Source: Mitsuaria chitosanitabida ATCC BAA-476 = NBRC 102408 (lineage in GTDB: Bacteria > Pseudomonadota > Gammaproteobacteria > Burkholderiales > Burkholderiaceae_C). Taken from it: a stretch of DNA of 64,000 nucleotides. Every line of letters begins with the position of its first letter. Position 1 is the first letter of the stretch. The position numbers and the translations under genes are program-made. Of the stretch, positions 53,187 through 62,553 are shown piece by piece. The notes under the pieces were generated by a model, which saw only the letters and a list, made by a program, of their open reading frames with translations, had not been told where the DNA came from and searched no databases. The stretch is from positions 124,001 through 188,000 of the forward strand of contig NZ_BCYP01000001.1 of assembly GCF_001598255.1 (NCBI RefSeq), read 5' to 3'.

Positions 53187-54911
53187 TCAGGCCGTCGCGC
53201 CGGCGGTCGCGGGCTGGCCGAGGCGCTCGGCGCGCGCGGCGTCCTGGCGGGCCAGGTACTGGTGGATGCTGGCGACGACCTGGGCGCCTTCGCCGATCGC
53301 GCCGCCCACGCGCTTGACCGAGCCCGACCTCACGTCGCCCACCGCGAACACGCCGGGCAGGCTGGACTCGAGCAGCTCCGGCTTGTACTCGGCGAGCGGG
53401 CAGGCGCAGGCGCGGCCGGTGATGATGAAGCCGGCCGGATCCAGCTCCAGCCCGCAATCGGCGATCAGGCCGGTCTCCGGCTCGGCGCCGATGAACATGA
53501 ACAGGTGCTGGCAGGCGAGCCGACGCTCGTTGCCGTTGCGCCGGTCGCGCCAGCTGACCGACTCCAGCGCGCCGCCGCCCTCGAGCCGGCTGATCTCCTG
53601 ATGCGGGAGCAGTTCAATGTTGGGGGTGCTCTGGATGCGGTCGATCAGATAGCGGGACATGGTCGCCGCCAGGCCCGGTCCGCGGACCAGCATGATCACC
53701 TTGGCCGCGTGGTTGGCGAGATAGACGGCCGCCTGGCCGGCCGAGTTGCCGCCACCCACCAGGACCACGGTCTGCCGATGGCAGATGCGCGCCTCGATCG
53801 GCGATGCCCAGTACCAGATGCCGCGGCCCTCGAAGCGCTGCAGTTCCTCCAGACCGGGCCGGCGGTAGCGCGCGCCGGTGGCGATCACCGCGGTGCGGGA
53901 GCGCACCGTGCGGCCGTCCTCGAGCGTCAGTCGCAGCTCCTGCTCCGCGCCGGAGCGGTCGCAGCTCATGCGGGTGACCTTGGCCGGGATCAGCATGTCC
54001 GCCCCGAACTTCTGGGCCTGGACGAAGGCACGACCCGCCAGCGCCTGGCCGGAGATGCCGGTCGGGAAACCGAGGTAGTTCTCGATGCGCGAGCTCGCGC
54101 CCGCCTGGCCGCCGTAGGCGCGGCAATCCATGACCAGCACGGACAGGCCTTCCGAGGCCGCGTACACCGCGGCCGACAGGCCCGCCGGACCGGCGCCGAC
54201 GATGGCGACGTCGTAGAGATCGGGCCGCTCCTTCATGTCGACGATGCCCATGCAGCGGGCGACCTCCTCGTCGCTGGGATCGACCAGCACGTCGCCGCCG
54301 GGGCAGATGACCAGCAGTTCCACGCCCTCGGTCATGTACTGCGCGGCGATGGCGCGGGCGTCCTCGTCCTGATCGGGCTCGAGCTGCTGATGCGGGAAAC
54401 CGTTGCGGCCCAGGAAGCTGCGCAGCCGCATCACCGGCGCCGACTTCGCGCGGCCGATCAGCGTCGCGCCGCTGGCGCCCGACTCGATCAGGCCGACGCG
54501 CCGCAGGATGAAGGCGCGGGTGAGGCGCTCGCCCAGGTCGGCCTCGGCGATCAGCAGCGCGCGCAGCTGCGGGGGCGTGACCTCGACGGCCTCGACCTCG
54601 CTCTCGGCCAGGCCGTCGACCAGCGAGGGCCGGCCGCTGAGCTGGCCGACTTCGCCCATGAACTGGCCCGCGCCGTGGCGGTGGATGGGGGTGACGTGAC
54701 CCAGGCTGTCGCGCTGCGAGACCTGCACCTCGCCGCTGAGGATGAGCATCATGCCCATGCCGGCCTCGCCGGCGCGCACCACCCATTCGCCTTGCGAGAA
54801 GCGCCGGAAATGACCGAAGCGGGCCACGCGGGCGATGTCGCCGACACCGAGCGTGGGGAACATCTGCGCGCCGCGCGTGTCGGCGATGCTGGACTGCGGG
54901 ACCTGGACCAT
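53187..54911 (-). CDS. cNMP-binding/thioredoxin-reductase-like FAD oxidoreductase fusion
   Basis: A 574-residue three-part protein: a cyclic-nucleotide-binding domain (about 25-140, GEWVVRAGEAGMGMMLILSGEVQV and FMGEVGQLSGRPSLVDG), a thioredoxin-fold-like linker (about 160-225) and a FAD/NAD(P) reductase (about 235-550) with VAIVGAGPAGLSAAVYA, VLVGGGNSAGQAAVYLA and VFAVGDVRSGSVKRV. The CxxC redox pair of thioredoxin reductases is absent; the position holds WYWASPIEARIC. So it cannot reduce thioredoxin by the usual route. FAD oxidoreductases of this fusion type occur in many proteobacteria and their substrate is unknown. Confidence 0.88.
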   Translation of the reverse strand: MVQVPQSSIADTRGAQMFPTLGVGDIARVARFGHFRRFSQGEWVVRAGEAGMGMMLILSGEVQVSQRDSLGHVTPIHRHGAGQFMGEVGQLSGRPSLVDGLAESEVEAVEVTPPQLRALLIAEADLGERLTRAFILRRVGLIESGASGATLIGRAKSAPVMRLRSFLGRNGFPHQQLEPDQDEDARAIAAQYMTEGVELLVICPGGDVLVDPSDEEVARCMGIVDMKERPDLYDVAIVGAGPAGLSAAVYAASEGLSVLVMDCRAYGGQAGASSRIENYLGFPTGISGQALAGRAFVQAQKFGADMLIPAKVTRMSCDRSGAEQELRLTLEDGRTVRSRTAVIATGARYRRPGLEELQRFEGRGIWYWASPIEARICHRQTVVLVGGGNSAGQAAVYLANHAAKVIMLVRGPGLAATMSRYLIDRIQSTPNIELLPHQEISRLEGGGALESVSWRDRRNGNERRLACQHLFMFIGAEPETGLIADCGLELDPAGFIITGRACACPLAEYKPELLESSLPGVFAVGDVRSGSVKRVGGAIGEGAQVVASIHQYLARQDAARAERLGQPATAGATA

Positions 54912-55114
54912 CGGAGCCTCCTGGCGCGCACCCTAACCGAGCGGCGTGTCAGCGGCAAGCGCCGGAGGAGAGAGGTCCACCCCCGCCGCGACGGAGCCAT
55001 CGCGCGGCGTCAAGCCCCTCGCGTCAAAGCGCGAGCCACGGGCGGCCACGGCATGGCACCATGGCGGCCTCCCTCCACTTTCCGCGATCCCGCCGCCGGA
55101 TCCTCGCCGCCGCC

Positions 55115-55606
55115 ATGGACCTTCCTTCCCACCAGCTCACGATGACGGTGCTGATGACGCCGGACATGGCGAACTTCTCCGGCAACGTGCACGGCGGCAC
55201 CATCCTGAAGCTGCTCGACCAGGTGGCCTACGCCTGCGCCAGCCGCTACGCGGGGCGCTACACGGTGACGCTGTCGGTGGACCAGGTGATGTTCCGCCAG
55301 CCCATCCACGTGGGCGAGCTGGTCAGCTTCCTGGCCTCGGTGAACTACACCGGCACCTCGTCGATGGAGATCGGCATCAAGGTCGTGACCGAGAACATCC
55401 GCGACCAGGTCGTGCGGCACGCCAACAGCTGCTTCTTCACCATGGTCGCGGTGGGCGAGGACGGCCGGCCCGTGCCGGTGCCGGCGCTGTCGCCGACCAC
55501 GCCCGACGAGAAGCGCCGCTGGGAAGCGGCGATCGAGCGCAAGAAGCTGCGCACGGAACTGCAGAAGCGCCACGACGCGCTGCGCAATCCGGCGACGCCG
55601 GCCTGA
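55115..55606 (+). CDS. Acyl-CoA thioesterase (hotdog fold, YciA-like)
   Basis: A 163-residue hotdog-fold thioesterase. NFSGNVHGGTILKLLDQVAYACASRYAG contains the conserved HGG and active-site Asp, and VSFLASVNYTGTSSMEIGIKV follows; both segments are split by variation. It hydrolyses acyl-CoA in the cytoplasm. The ATG at 55115 fits the conserved start; an in-frame ATG at 55061 would add 18 residues. Convergent with gshA. Confidence 0.87.
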   Translation: MDLPSHQLTMTVLMTPDMANFSGNVHGGTILKLLDQVAYACASRYAGRYTVTLSVDQVMFRQPIHVGELVSFLASVNYTGTSSMEIGIKVVTENIRDQVVRHANSCFFTMVAVGEDGRPVPVPALSPTTPDEKRRWEAAIERKKLRTELQKRHDALRNPATPA

Positions 55607-55695
55607 TCTCCAAGGAGGCCCAAGCGGGCACCTCGGCCACCTCGGCGTCGACGAACCCGATCGAGCTCGTCCCCGGGACGTGTCCTGAAACGACC

Positions 55696-55718
55696 ACGGC
55701 GCGGATCGCCCGCGCCGT
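55696..55718. terminator. Hairpin between convergent thioesterase and gshA genes
   Basis: ACGGCGCGG-N5-CCGCGCCGT, a perfect 9-bp stem. There is no clear T-run on either side, so it is only a candidate bidirectional terminator. Confidence 0.5.
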
Positions 55719-55752
55719 GTGCTTCGTCCGCGCCGCCGGTCGGCGCCCGGGA

Positions 55753-57273
55753 TCAGCCGCGCAGTTGCGCCGGATCCAGGTACTGCTGGCGGAAGGTCTC
55801 GAAGTCCAGCGTGTCGGCGGCCTCGATGGCGGCCTGTCGCTCGAGCGAGGCGCGCGCCGAGTCGGCGAAGCGCTCGTCCAGACCCGCCGGGGCGGGCTGG
55901 GCCAGCACATGCTCGCGCGCCTGCGCCGAGCGCGCCGCCACGAAGTCCAGGTGCGAGGACGCATGAGCGGCGCTCATCTCGGCCAGCACGCGGGCCGAGG
56001 GCAGGGAGTCGAAATCGGCCCAGCGCGCGACCGCGGCTTCCAGCGCCTCGCGGTACAGCGAGCCGCCCAGTGCCGCGTCGACCTTGGCCGCGATCGGCGC
56101 GAACTCCGCCAGCAGCTCGCGGCCCCAATCGCGCAGCGCGACCTCGCCGCCACGGCGCTCCAGCTGGAGGCCGGGCTCGCGGCCCGCGGACGCGGTGCGG
56201 TGCTGGTTGCGGGCCAGCGCGCCGAGCTCGGCCGGTGTGTCGTCCGGGCTGTCGGTCAGCCAGCAGTGCAGCAGGAAAACGTCCAGGAAGCGCATCGTCG
56301 AGGCGGCGATGCCCACGGGCTCGAACGGATCCAGGTCCATGCAGCGGACCTCGATGTACTCGACGCCGCGCTCGCGCAGCGCATGCAGCGGACGCTCGCC
56401 CGAGCGGATGGTGCGCTTGGGGCGGATCGTGCCGTAGAACTCGTTCTCGATCTGCAGCAGCGTGGTGGAGAGCTGGTTGTACTCGCCGCCCGGGTTCATG
56501 ACGCCGACCTTCTCGTAGGCCGGGTAGGGGCGGGTCAGCGCGTCCTGCAGCGAGGCGGCATAGCCGTCCAGGCTGTTGTAGCTGACCGAGAGCGAGGCCT
56601 GCGCGTCGCTCTGGTAGCCGAGCCGGCCCATGCGCAGCGAGGTGCCGTGCGGCATGTGCAGCGTGCCGTCGGTCAGCGGTCGCAGGCCGTGCTCGCGGCC
56701 GGCGACGAAGCTGGCGCACAGCGCGGGGGAGGCGCCGAACAGCGTCAGCAGCAGGAAGGAATGGCGGCGGAAGTTGCGGATCAGCGCGAAGTGGTCCGCG
56801 TTGTCCAGACCCGGCATCGACCAGTTGTAGTGGATACCGGAGATGGTCTGCATGCGGCGGCCGTAGCGGTGGCCCAGGCCCATGCGGTACACGCTCTTGG
56901 CGCGGCCGATGTTGGAGGCGCCGTAGCGGCCGATCGGGATGGTCTCGTCGGCGGGCAGCCGACAGGGCATGCTCGACGCCCACATCAGCTCGTCGCCCAG
57001 CGCGTGATAGACGGCCTGGTGGATCTCGGTGAGCTCGCTCACGCAGTCGTCGGCCGAGGCGTGCACGCCGGTGATCAGCTCCAGCTGCGATTCGCTGAAG
57101 TCGGTGGTGACGGTCTCGTGCGTCAGGGCCGAGCCCAGCGCGGTCGGATGCGGGGTCAGCGCGAGCGAGGTGGCGCCGGCTTGCGCGCGCAGGCTTTCCT
57201 TCTCGACACCGCGGCGCATGCCCGCCAGCCGTGCCGGATCCAAGGCCTCCAGTCGCTGCAGCCAATCGCTCAA
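55753..57273 (-). CDS. gshA: Glutamate-cysteine ligase
   Basis: A 506-residue type I (proteobacterial) gamma-glutamylcysteine synthetase, the first step of glutathione synthesis. I start it at the TTG at 57273, which has GAGGAG 6 nt upstream and gives SDWLQRLEAL; E. coli gshA also starts with TTG. A TTG at 57303 lacks a ribosome site. Conserved segments are RRGVEKESLR, DFSESQLELIT, WASSMPC, GSNIGRAK (here GASNIGRAK), SGIHYNWS and FDPFEPVGI-like DPFEPVGI. Complete. Confidence 0.93.
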   Translation of the reverse strand: MSDWLQRLEALDPARLAGMRRGVEKESLRAQAGATSLALTPHPTALGSALTHETVTTDFSESQLELITGVHASADDCVSELTEIHQAVYHALGDELMWASSMPCRLPADETIPIGRYGASNIGRAKSVYRMGLGHRYGRRMQTISGIHYNWSMPGLDNADHFALIRNFRRHSFLLLTLFGASPALCASFVAGREHGLRPLTDGTLHMPHGTSLRMGRLGYQSDAQASLSVSYNSLDGYAASLQDALTRPYPAYEKVGVMNPGGEYNQLSTTLLQIENEFYGTIRPKRTIRSGERPLHALRERGVEYIEVRCMDLDPFEPVGIAASTMRFLDVFLLHCWLTDSPDDTPAELGALARNQHRTASAGREPGLQLERRGGEVALRDWGRELLAEFAPIAAKVDAALGGSLYREALEAAVARWADFDSLPSARVLAEMSAAHASSHLDFVAARSAQAREHVLAQPAPAGLDERFADSARASLERQAAIEAADTLDFETFRQQYLDPAQLRG

Positions 57274-57339
57274 AACCCGCTCCTCGTTCGTTAGGGCGCG
57301 CAAGTTAACAGAACTCCGCGAAACCCGCTTGTCTGGGCG

Positions 57340-58455
57340 TTATGCGGATTGTGTTAGGCCTTCCGACAGTTTTCGCCGGGTCCGGCGCAGCTGCTGATCC
57401 GAGCTGAAACCGGCCGCCAGCGCGGCCTGCGCGGGACGGGCGCCTCGTGCGAGTTCACGGCGCGCGAGTTCGAGCCGGATCGCCCGCAGATAGTCCAGCG
57501 GGGTGGTCCCGCCGTGCTGGCTGAACAGGCGGGTCAGGTGGCGCGGGGTGACATGCGCGACCGCTGCCATGCGGGTCAGGCTCCAGTCCGCGCCGGGCTG
57601 GGCGCAGATGGCGTCCTGTACCCGGTGCAGCGCCGGATGCAGGTGGTGGCGATGCGCGAGCATGGGAGAGAGCTCCGGGTCCTGCGCGCCGCGGCGCAGG
57701 TAGACCACCATGACCTGAGCGACCGTGGCGGCCAGCGCCTCGCCGCAGCGTTCGGCGATCAGGGCGAGCACCAGGTCGATGCCGGCGGTGATGCCGGCGC
57801 TGGACGCCAGCGGCCCGTCGAGCACGAAGACCCGGTTGGCCTGCACCTCCGCGTTCGGCGCGGCGGCGCGCAGCGCGTCCAGCGACTCGTGATGCGTGGT
57901 GCAGCGGCGGCCGTCGAGCAGCCCCGCCCGCGCCGCCAGCAGCGCCCCGGCGCAGATGCTCAGCAGCCGGCCCGCGCCCCCGGTCAGCAGCGCGCCGCCT
58001 TCGCGATGCAGCCAGCGCTCGATGCTCAGGTCCTCGGCGCGCTCGGCGCTGGTCGGGGCCGGATCGCTGGGATGCGGGTGCCGGCGGCCGCTGAGGATCA
58101 GCCAGTCCGTCGCGCCCAGCGCGGGCAGCGGCTCCAGCGCGCCCAGCGTCAACCCGACCGAGCTCAGCGCCTGTGCCTGCGCGCCGCAGTAGCGCAGGCG
58201 GAAGGCCTCCGGCTCGCCGCGTCGCCGCAGCGCCTGGTTGGCGAGGCGCAGCGCCTCGGCCGCGCCGGCCAGATCGAGCAGCAGGGTGTGGCGTTCGACC
58301 AGGATCCAGACGTCGATCGCGGTGACCGGATCGGTGCGGCTTGCCGGACCGGCGAGGGCCGGCCCACCGCGCGCGCCATCGGCCGGTCTCGATCGGGGCT
58401 TCCGGGCCGCGGTCGGGCCTGGACGCGTGGCGCTGGGGCGGTCAGGAATGGACAT
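57340..58455 (-). CDS. GlxA-type AraC regulator with DJ-1/PfpI domain
   Basis: A 371-residue regulator: the first 45 residues are basic/low complexity, then a DJ-1/PfpI-like sensor (about 46-235) with the LLSICAGALLAARAGLLDGRRCTTHH elbow (split by variation), and the AraC helix-turn-helix pair (about 265-360, WSLTRMAAVAHVTPRHLTRLF). The nucleophile-elbow Cys (SICAG) is present. GlxA-type proteins sense small nitrogen compounds. It follows the isochorismatase-family hydrolase by 24 nt, so the two probably form one operon. Confidence 0.87.
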   Translation of the reverse strand: MSIPDRPSATRPGPTAARKPRSRPADGARGGPALAGPASRTDPVTAIDVWILVERHTLLLDLAGAAEALRLANQALRRRGEPEAFRLRYCGAQAQALSSVGLTLGALEPLPALGATDWLILSGRRHPHPSDPAPTSAERAEDLSIERWLHREGGALLTGGAGRLLSICAGALLAARAGLLDGRRCTTHHESLDALRAAAPNAEVQANRVFVLDGPLASSAGITAGIDLVLALIAERCGEALAATVAQVMVVYLRRGAQDPELSPMLAHRHHLHPALHRVQDAICAQPGADWSLTRMAAVAHVTPRHLTRLFSQHGGTTPLDYLRAIRLELARRELARGARPAQAALAAGFSSDQQLRRTRRKLSEGLTQSA

Positions 58456-58479
58456 CGCGCGAGTATGCGCCGCCGGGGC

Positions 58480-59106
58480 TCAGGCGGCGATCGCCTCGCG
58501 CCGGCCCGCGCGGGCCAGTGCCTGCTCGACGCTCACGATTTGCGCGAATCGGTCCTGCAGCGCGACCTCGGTGCGCAGCTTGATCTGCGCCAGGTCGACG
58601 ATCACGCCGCTCGCGTGCTGGATCGGGAAGCTGTGGGTGGCCTCGGTCACGTAGTCGATGGTCCAGCCCTCGTCGCTGGCATGGCGCGCGGTGGTCTCGC
58701 AGCATTGCTCGGTGCGGATGCCCGCGATGATCAGGCGGCGGATGCCGTGCTCGGTCAGCCAGATCGACAGCCCCGTGCCCACCAGCGCGCTATGGCGGCG
58801 CTTGAGGAACTCCGCCGCGATGGGCACCTGCACCAGCTCGTCCATCGGGCGGACATGACCGCTGACCAGCGAGAACGGGTTCTCCCGCGTGGCCGGGCCG
58901 TCGGTGTGCAGGATGCGGATGACGGGCAGGCCTTGCGCGGCGGCGCCGGTCAGCAACGCGTTGGTGCGGGCCATGTAGGCCTGGAAGCCGGCCGCGTCCC
59001 AATAGGGACGATGGCGGAAGGACTCCTGCACGTCGATCAGGATGACGGCGGTGTCGGCCTCGGGATCGAAGGCGGGGGCGTGAGCGGTTGGGGTGGTGGC
59101 GGTCAT
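58480..59106 (-). CDS. Isochorismatase-family cysteine hydrolase
   Basis: A 208-residue hydrolase. Catalytic Asp in AVILIDVQESF, Lys in LKRRHSALVG region and the nucleophile Cys in GIRTEQCCETTARHA. The start is the ATG at 59106 with GGAG 7 nt upstream. Members split amide or vinyl-ether bonds (nicotinamidase, carbamoyl sarcosine amidase, ureidoacrylate hydrolase); substrate not assigned. Two adjacent Cys at the active site are unusual but seen in relatives. In one operon with the GlxA-type regulator. Confidence 0.85.
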   Translation of the reverse strand: MTATTPTAHAPAFDPEADTAVILIDVQESFRHRPYWDAAGFQAYMARTNALLTGAAAQGLPVIRILHTDGPATRENPFSLVSGHVRPMDELVQVPIAAEFLKRRHSALVGTGLSIWLTEHGIRRLIIAGIRTEQCCETTARHASDEGWTIDYVTEATHSFPIQHASGVIVDLAQIKLRTEVALQDRFAQIVSVEQALARAGRREAIAA

Positions 59107-59273
59107 CGCGGGCTCCATCGGAGGGTGGTTGATGGACGCCATCGTGCCGGCGAGGCGGTCCGGCGTCGCGCCGCCGCCGGACCTGTTGCGGTCAAATCAG
59201 GACATCGGTCGGCGTGCGGGTCGACACCTCGCCCCCGGACGCCCGGGCCGTTCCCACGGCCCGGAGCCGGACA

Positions 59274-59861
59274 TCAATCCTCGCGCGTCGCCCGCTGCGA
59301 CAGCGGCAGCTTGGGCGCCAGGTCCAGCGCGTCCCAGCCCTTGCGGCCGATGCGGCGCAGGGTGTCGATGTTGGCCTCGTAGATCGCGTCGGTGTCGGGC
59401 ATGGACTCGACGGCGCGCTCGATGCTTTCCTCGCGCAGCAGGTGCAGCGTGGGGTAGGGCGAGCGGTTGCTGAGGTTGTCCACGTCGTCCGGATCGGTGC
59501 CCTCGAACTGGTAGTCCGGGTGGAAGCTCGCCACCTGCAGCACGCCGTCCAGCTCCAGGTCGTCGACCAGCGCGTCGGCCGCCCCCAGGAAGTCGTTGAA
59601 GTCCAGGAAGTCGTTGAGCACCCAGGGGTGGACGATCAGCGTGGTCTCGGTCTCGTCCGGGTCGGCGCGGTTCAGGGCCAGCAGCTCGTGCGCCAGGTCC
59701 TTGAGGAGGTCCTCCGGCGCGCGGGCCGCGCTGACCACCACGCGCAGGCGCTGGTTGACCTCGACGCTCTTGGCGAAGGGGCACAGGTTCAGGCCGATCA
59801 CGGCCCGTTGCACCCAGCGCTTGGTGTCGTCGAGGACCGTCTTCTCCTGCTCGCCGGTCAT
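59274..59861 (-). CDS. DUF1415 protein
   Basis: A 195-residue soluble protein. The start WVQRAVIGLNLCPFAKSVEV and the middle TTLIVHPWVLNDFLDFNDFL, then ASFHPDYQFEGTDPDDVDNLSNRSPYPTLHLLREESIERAV (split by variation), are DUF1415 signatures. The function is unknown; the conserved Cys-Pro and His/Asp positions suggest catalysis or metal binding. The ATG at 59861 overlaps the peptidase stop by 4 nt. Confidence 0.85.
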   Translation of the reverse strand: MTGEQEKTVLDDTKRWVQRAVIGLNLCPFAKSVEVNQRLRVVVSAARAPEDLLKDLAHELLALNRADPDETETTLIVHPWVLNDFLDFNDFLGAADALVDDLELDGVLQVASFHPDYQFEGTDPDDVDNLSNRSPYPTLHLLREESIERAVESMPDTDAIYEANIDTLRRIGRKGWDALDLAPKLPLSQRATRED

Positions 59862-61054
59862 CGCTTGAACCACGCGTCGACCAGGCGGACCCACATCGAG
59901 CCGCCCAGCGGGATCAGCTCGTCGTTGAAGTCGTAGCTGGGGTTGTGCAGCATGCAGGGCCCCAGGCCGTGACCGCCGTCGCGGTGGGAGCCGTCGCCGT
60001 TGCCGATCAGGAAGTAGCAGCCCGGCACCTCCTGCAGGTAGTAGCTGAAGTCCTCCGCGCCCATGGTGGGCTCGAACTCCTGCACGTTGGGCGCGCCCAC
60101 CATCTCGGTCAGCACGTCGCGCGCGAACGCGGTCTCGGCGGGGTGGTTGATGGTCGGCGGGTAGTTGCGGTGGAAGCTGAACTCGCACTGGACCTCGAAG
60201 GCCGCGCCCGTGGCCTCGGTGATCTGCCGCATGCGGCGCTCGATCAGGTCCAGCGTCTCCAGCGTGAAGGTGCGGACCGTGCCCTGCAGCTCGCAGCTCT
60301 CGGGGATCACGTTGGTCGCCTCGCCGGCGTGGATCATGGTCACCGAGATCACGCCCGCGTCGATCGGCCGCTTGTTGCGGGTGATGATGGTCTGGAAGGA
60401 CTGGACCAGGGTCGCGGCGACGACGACCGGGTCGGTGCCCAGGTGCGGCATCGCGCCGTGCGCGCCCTTGCCCTTGATGGTGATCTTGAACTCGTTGCTC
60501 GACGCGAAGACCGGTCCGGACTTGAGCGCGAACTGGCCCGCGGCCATGCCGGGCCAGTTGTGGATGCCGAACATGGCTTCCATCGGGAACAGCTTGAACA
60601 GGCCGTCCTTGATCATCTCGCGGGCGCCGCCGCCGCCTTCCTCGGCCGGCTGGAACACGACGTGGACGGTGCCGTCGAAGTCGCGGTGCGCGGCCAGGTG
60701 CTTGGCCGCCGCCAGCAGCATCGCGGTGTGGCCGTCGTGGCCGCACGCGTGCATCTTGCCGGGATGCTTGCTGGCGTGGGCGAAGGTGTTGTGCTCGGTC
60801 ATCGGCAGGGCGTCGATGTCGGCGCGCAAGCCGAGCGTGCGACCGCTCTTGCCGCCGTCACGGCCCTTGATGATGCCCACCACGCCGGTCTTGCCCAGGC
60901 CGCGGTGGATCTCGATGCCCCAGTCGGTGAGGGTCTTGGCGATGAGGTCCGACGTGCGGTCCTCGTGGAAGCACAGCTCGGGGTGGGCGTGCAGGTCTCG
61001 TCGCAGCTTCGCGATGGCTGGCGCGTCGGCCAGGATGGGTTCGATCAGCTTCAT
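59858..61054 (-). CDS. M20-family amidohydrolase (hippurate-hydrolase type)
   Basis: A 398-residue peptidase of the M20D group. Metal sites: ACGHDGHTAMLL, FQPAEEGGGGA and the C-terminal GAEDFSYYLQEVPGCYFLIGNGD (split by variation). These enzymes deacylate N-acyl amino acids such as hippurate. The start at 61054 fits. It is co-transcribed with DUF1415 (4-nt overlap). The branched-chain amino-acid receptor gene lies 172 nt upstream on the same strand and may supply substrates. Confidence 0.9.
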   Translation of the reverse strand: MKLIEPILADAPAIAKLRRDLHAHPELCFHEDRTSDLIAKTLTDWGIEIHRGLGKTGVVGIIKGRDGGKSGRTLGLRADIDALPMTEHNTFAHASKHPGKMHACGHDGHTAMLLAAAKHLAAHRDFDGTVHVVFQPAEEGGGGAREMIKDGLFKLFPMEAMFGIHNWPGMAAGQFALKSGPVFASSNEFKITIKGKGAHGAMPHLGTDPVVVAATLVQSFQTIITRNKRPIDAGVISVTMIHAGEATNVIPESCELQGTVRTFTLETLDLIERRMRQITEATGAAFEVQCEFSFHRNYPPTINHPAETAFARDVLTEMVGAPNVQEFEPTMGAEDFSYYLQEVPGCYFLIGNGDGSHRDGGHGLGPCMLHNPSYDFNDELIPLGGSMWVRLVDAWFKR

Positions 61055-61226
61055 GGTGCGGGCACTCCGTGTCTTCGCGACAGCCCGTCGGCCTGCCGCT
61101 GGGAACGGGCCAGTTTACCCGCGGGGGTTCCGCCGGTCGGGCCGGCTCAGGGTTCGTCCCGGGCCCGGAAATGGACAAGCGGGGCGCTCAGGCCCCGCTC
61201 GGTGCGATAGACGGCCCGTCGGGCGG

Positions 61227-62357
61227 TCAGCGCTTCACGCGGCCGTCGTCGGTCAGCATGGACAGCTCGACGAAGCTGGAGCCCACGTGCTTGGCGGCGC
61301 CGAACTTCACCGTGAAGCCGCCCGTGTTGTAGTTGGACATGCCGTCCAGCGCGGCCACCAGCGCCTCGCGGCTGGCGCGGGCGCCCATGCGGCGGATCGC
61401 CTCGCCCATCACCTTGGCGGCGATGTAGCCCTCGATGGCGGTGTAGTTGAACTTCTGGCCGGCCTTGGTGGCGGCGGTCTGGTACTCCTGGACCACGCCG
61501 ATCGCGGCGCCGAAGGGGTAGGGCATGACCTGGCTCACGACCACGCCCATCGCGTCCTTGCCCAGCTCGTCCAGCAGGGCCTGGGTGCCCACGAAGGACA
61601 CGTTGTAGAACACGCCGCCGTAACCGGCCTTGCGGGCCGCGCGGATGAAGGCGGCGCAGCTCTTGTAGGCGCTGACCATGACGATGGCCTCGGGCGGCGA
61701 GCCCGTGGACACCAGGTCCTTGACCGCCTTGGCCACGTCGACGCTGTTGCGCTCCACGGTGGAGGTGGCTTGCGGCTGGATGGCCAGCGGCTTCATCGCG
61801 CGCAGCACGCCGTCCAGGCCGGCCTTGCCGTAGGCGTCGTTCTGGTGGAAGACGGAGATGCGCATCAGGCCCAGCTGGGTCAGTTGCTTCACGATCAGCG
61901 CGGTCTCGTCGTAGTAGCTGGCGCGCACGTGATAGACCCAGGGGCTGAGCGGGTCGCGCAGCGCCTCGGCGCCGGTCAGCGGCGCGACGAAGGGGATCTT
62001 GTTCTGGTTGACCAGCGGCAGCGCGGCCAGCGAGGTCGGGGTGCCGACGTAGCCGAACAGCGCGAACACGTCGTCCTTGATCAGCTTGTCGGTGTTGGCC
62101 TTGCAGCGCTCGGGCTCGTAGCCGTCGTCCATCGTGCGCAGCTCGATGGTGGTGCCGTTGATGCCGCCGGCGGCGTTGACCGCGTCGAAGTAGAGCTTGG
62201 CGCCGGCCTGCATCTGGATGCCCAGCTGCGCGGCCGGCCCGGTCAGCGGCACCGACTGGCCCAGCACCAGGCGGCGGCCCTGCGCGCGCACGGCGGCGGG
62301 CAGGGTGGCGAGGGCGCCCAGGGCGCTGACGGAGGCAAGAAGGTGGCGGCGATGCAA
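61227..62357 (-). CDS. Branched-chain amino-acid ABC transporter receptor (LivK-like)
   Basis: A 376-residue periplasmic binding protein. I start it at the TTG at 62357, which has GGGAG 5-6 nt upstream and gives a proper leader (HRRHLLASVSALGALATLPAAVRAQ, split by cleavage near residue 27); upstream codons in the same frame are not conserved. The mature part starts RRLVLGQSVPLTGPAAQLG, with AGGINGTTIEL and GYVGTPTSLAALPLVNQ. It binds amino acids or aromatic/amide compounds; no permease genes are in the window. Confidence 0.88.
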   Translation of the reverse strand: MHRRHLLASVSALGALATLPAAVRAQGRRLVLGQSVPLTGPAAQLGIQMQAGAKLYFDAVNAAGGINGTTIELRTMDDGYEPERCKANTDKLIKDDVFALFGYVGTPTSLAALPLVNQNKIPFVAPLTGAEALRDPLSPWVYHVRASYYDETALIVKQLTQLGLMRISVFHQNDAYGKAGLDGVLRAMKPLAIQPQATSTVERNSVDVAKAVKDLVSTGSPPEAIVMVSAYKSCAAFIRAARKAGYGGVFYNVSFVGTQALLDELGKDAMGVVVSQVMPYPFGAAIGVVQEYQTAATKAGQKFNYTAIEGYIAAKVMGEAIRRMGARASREALVAALDGMSNYNTGGFTVKFGAAKHVGSSFVELSMLTDDGRVKR

Positions 62358-62553
62358 GGGGGCTCCCGGGGATGGTGCGTGGGTTCTGAGGCGACGGCCG
62401 TCGGACGGCAAGGACGGCGGTCGCCGGAGGCTCGACGCGTCACGACCTGTTTTCGGCCTCCTGGCGCGGGAGCTTAGCGTTACATGCGCGTGTGTCCGTC
62501 CCTGAGTTCGGTAAGAAAACGCAATGGTGTGGCGCCTGTGCAATAGTTGGCGC

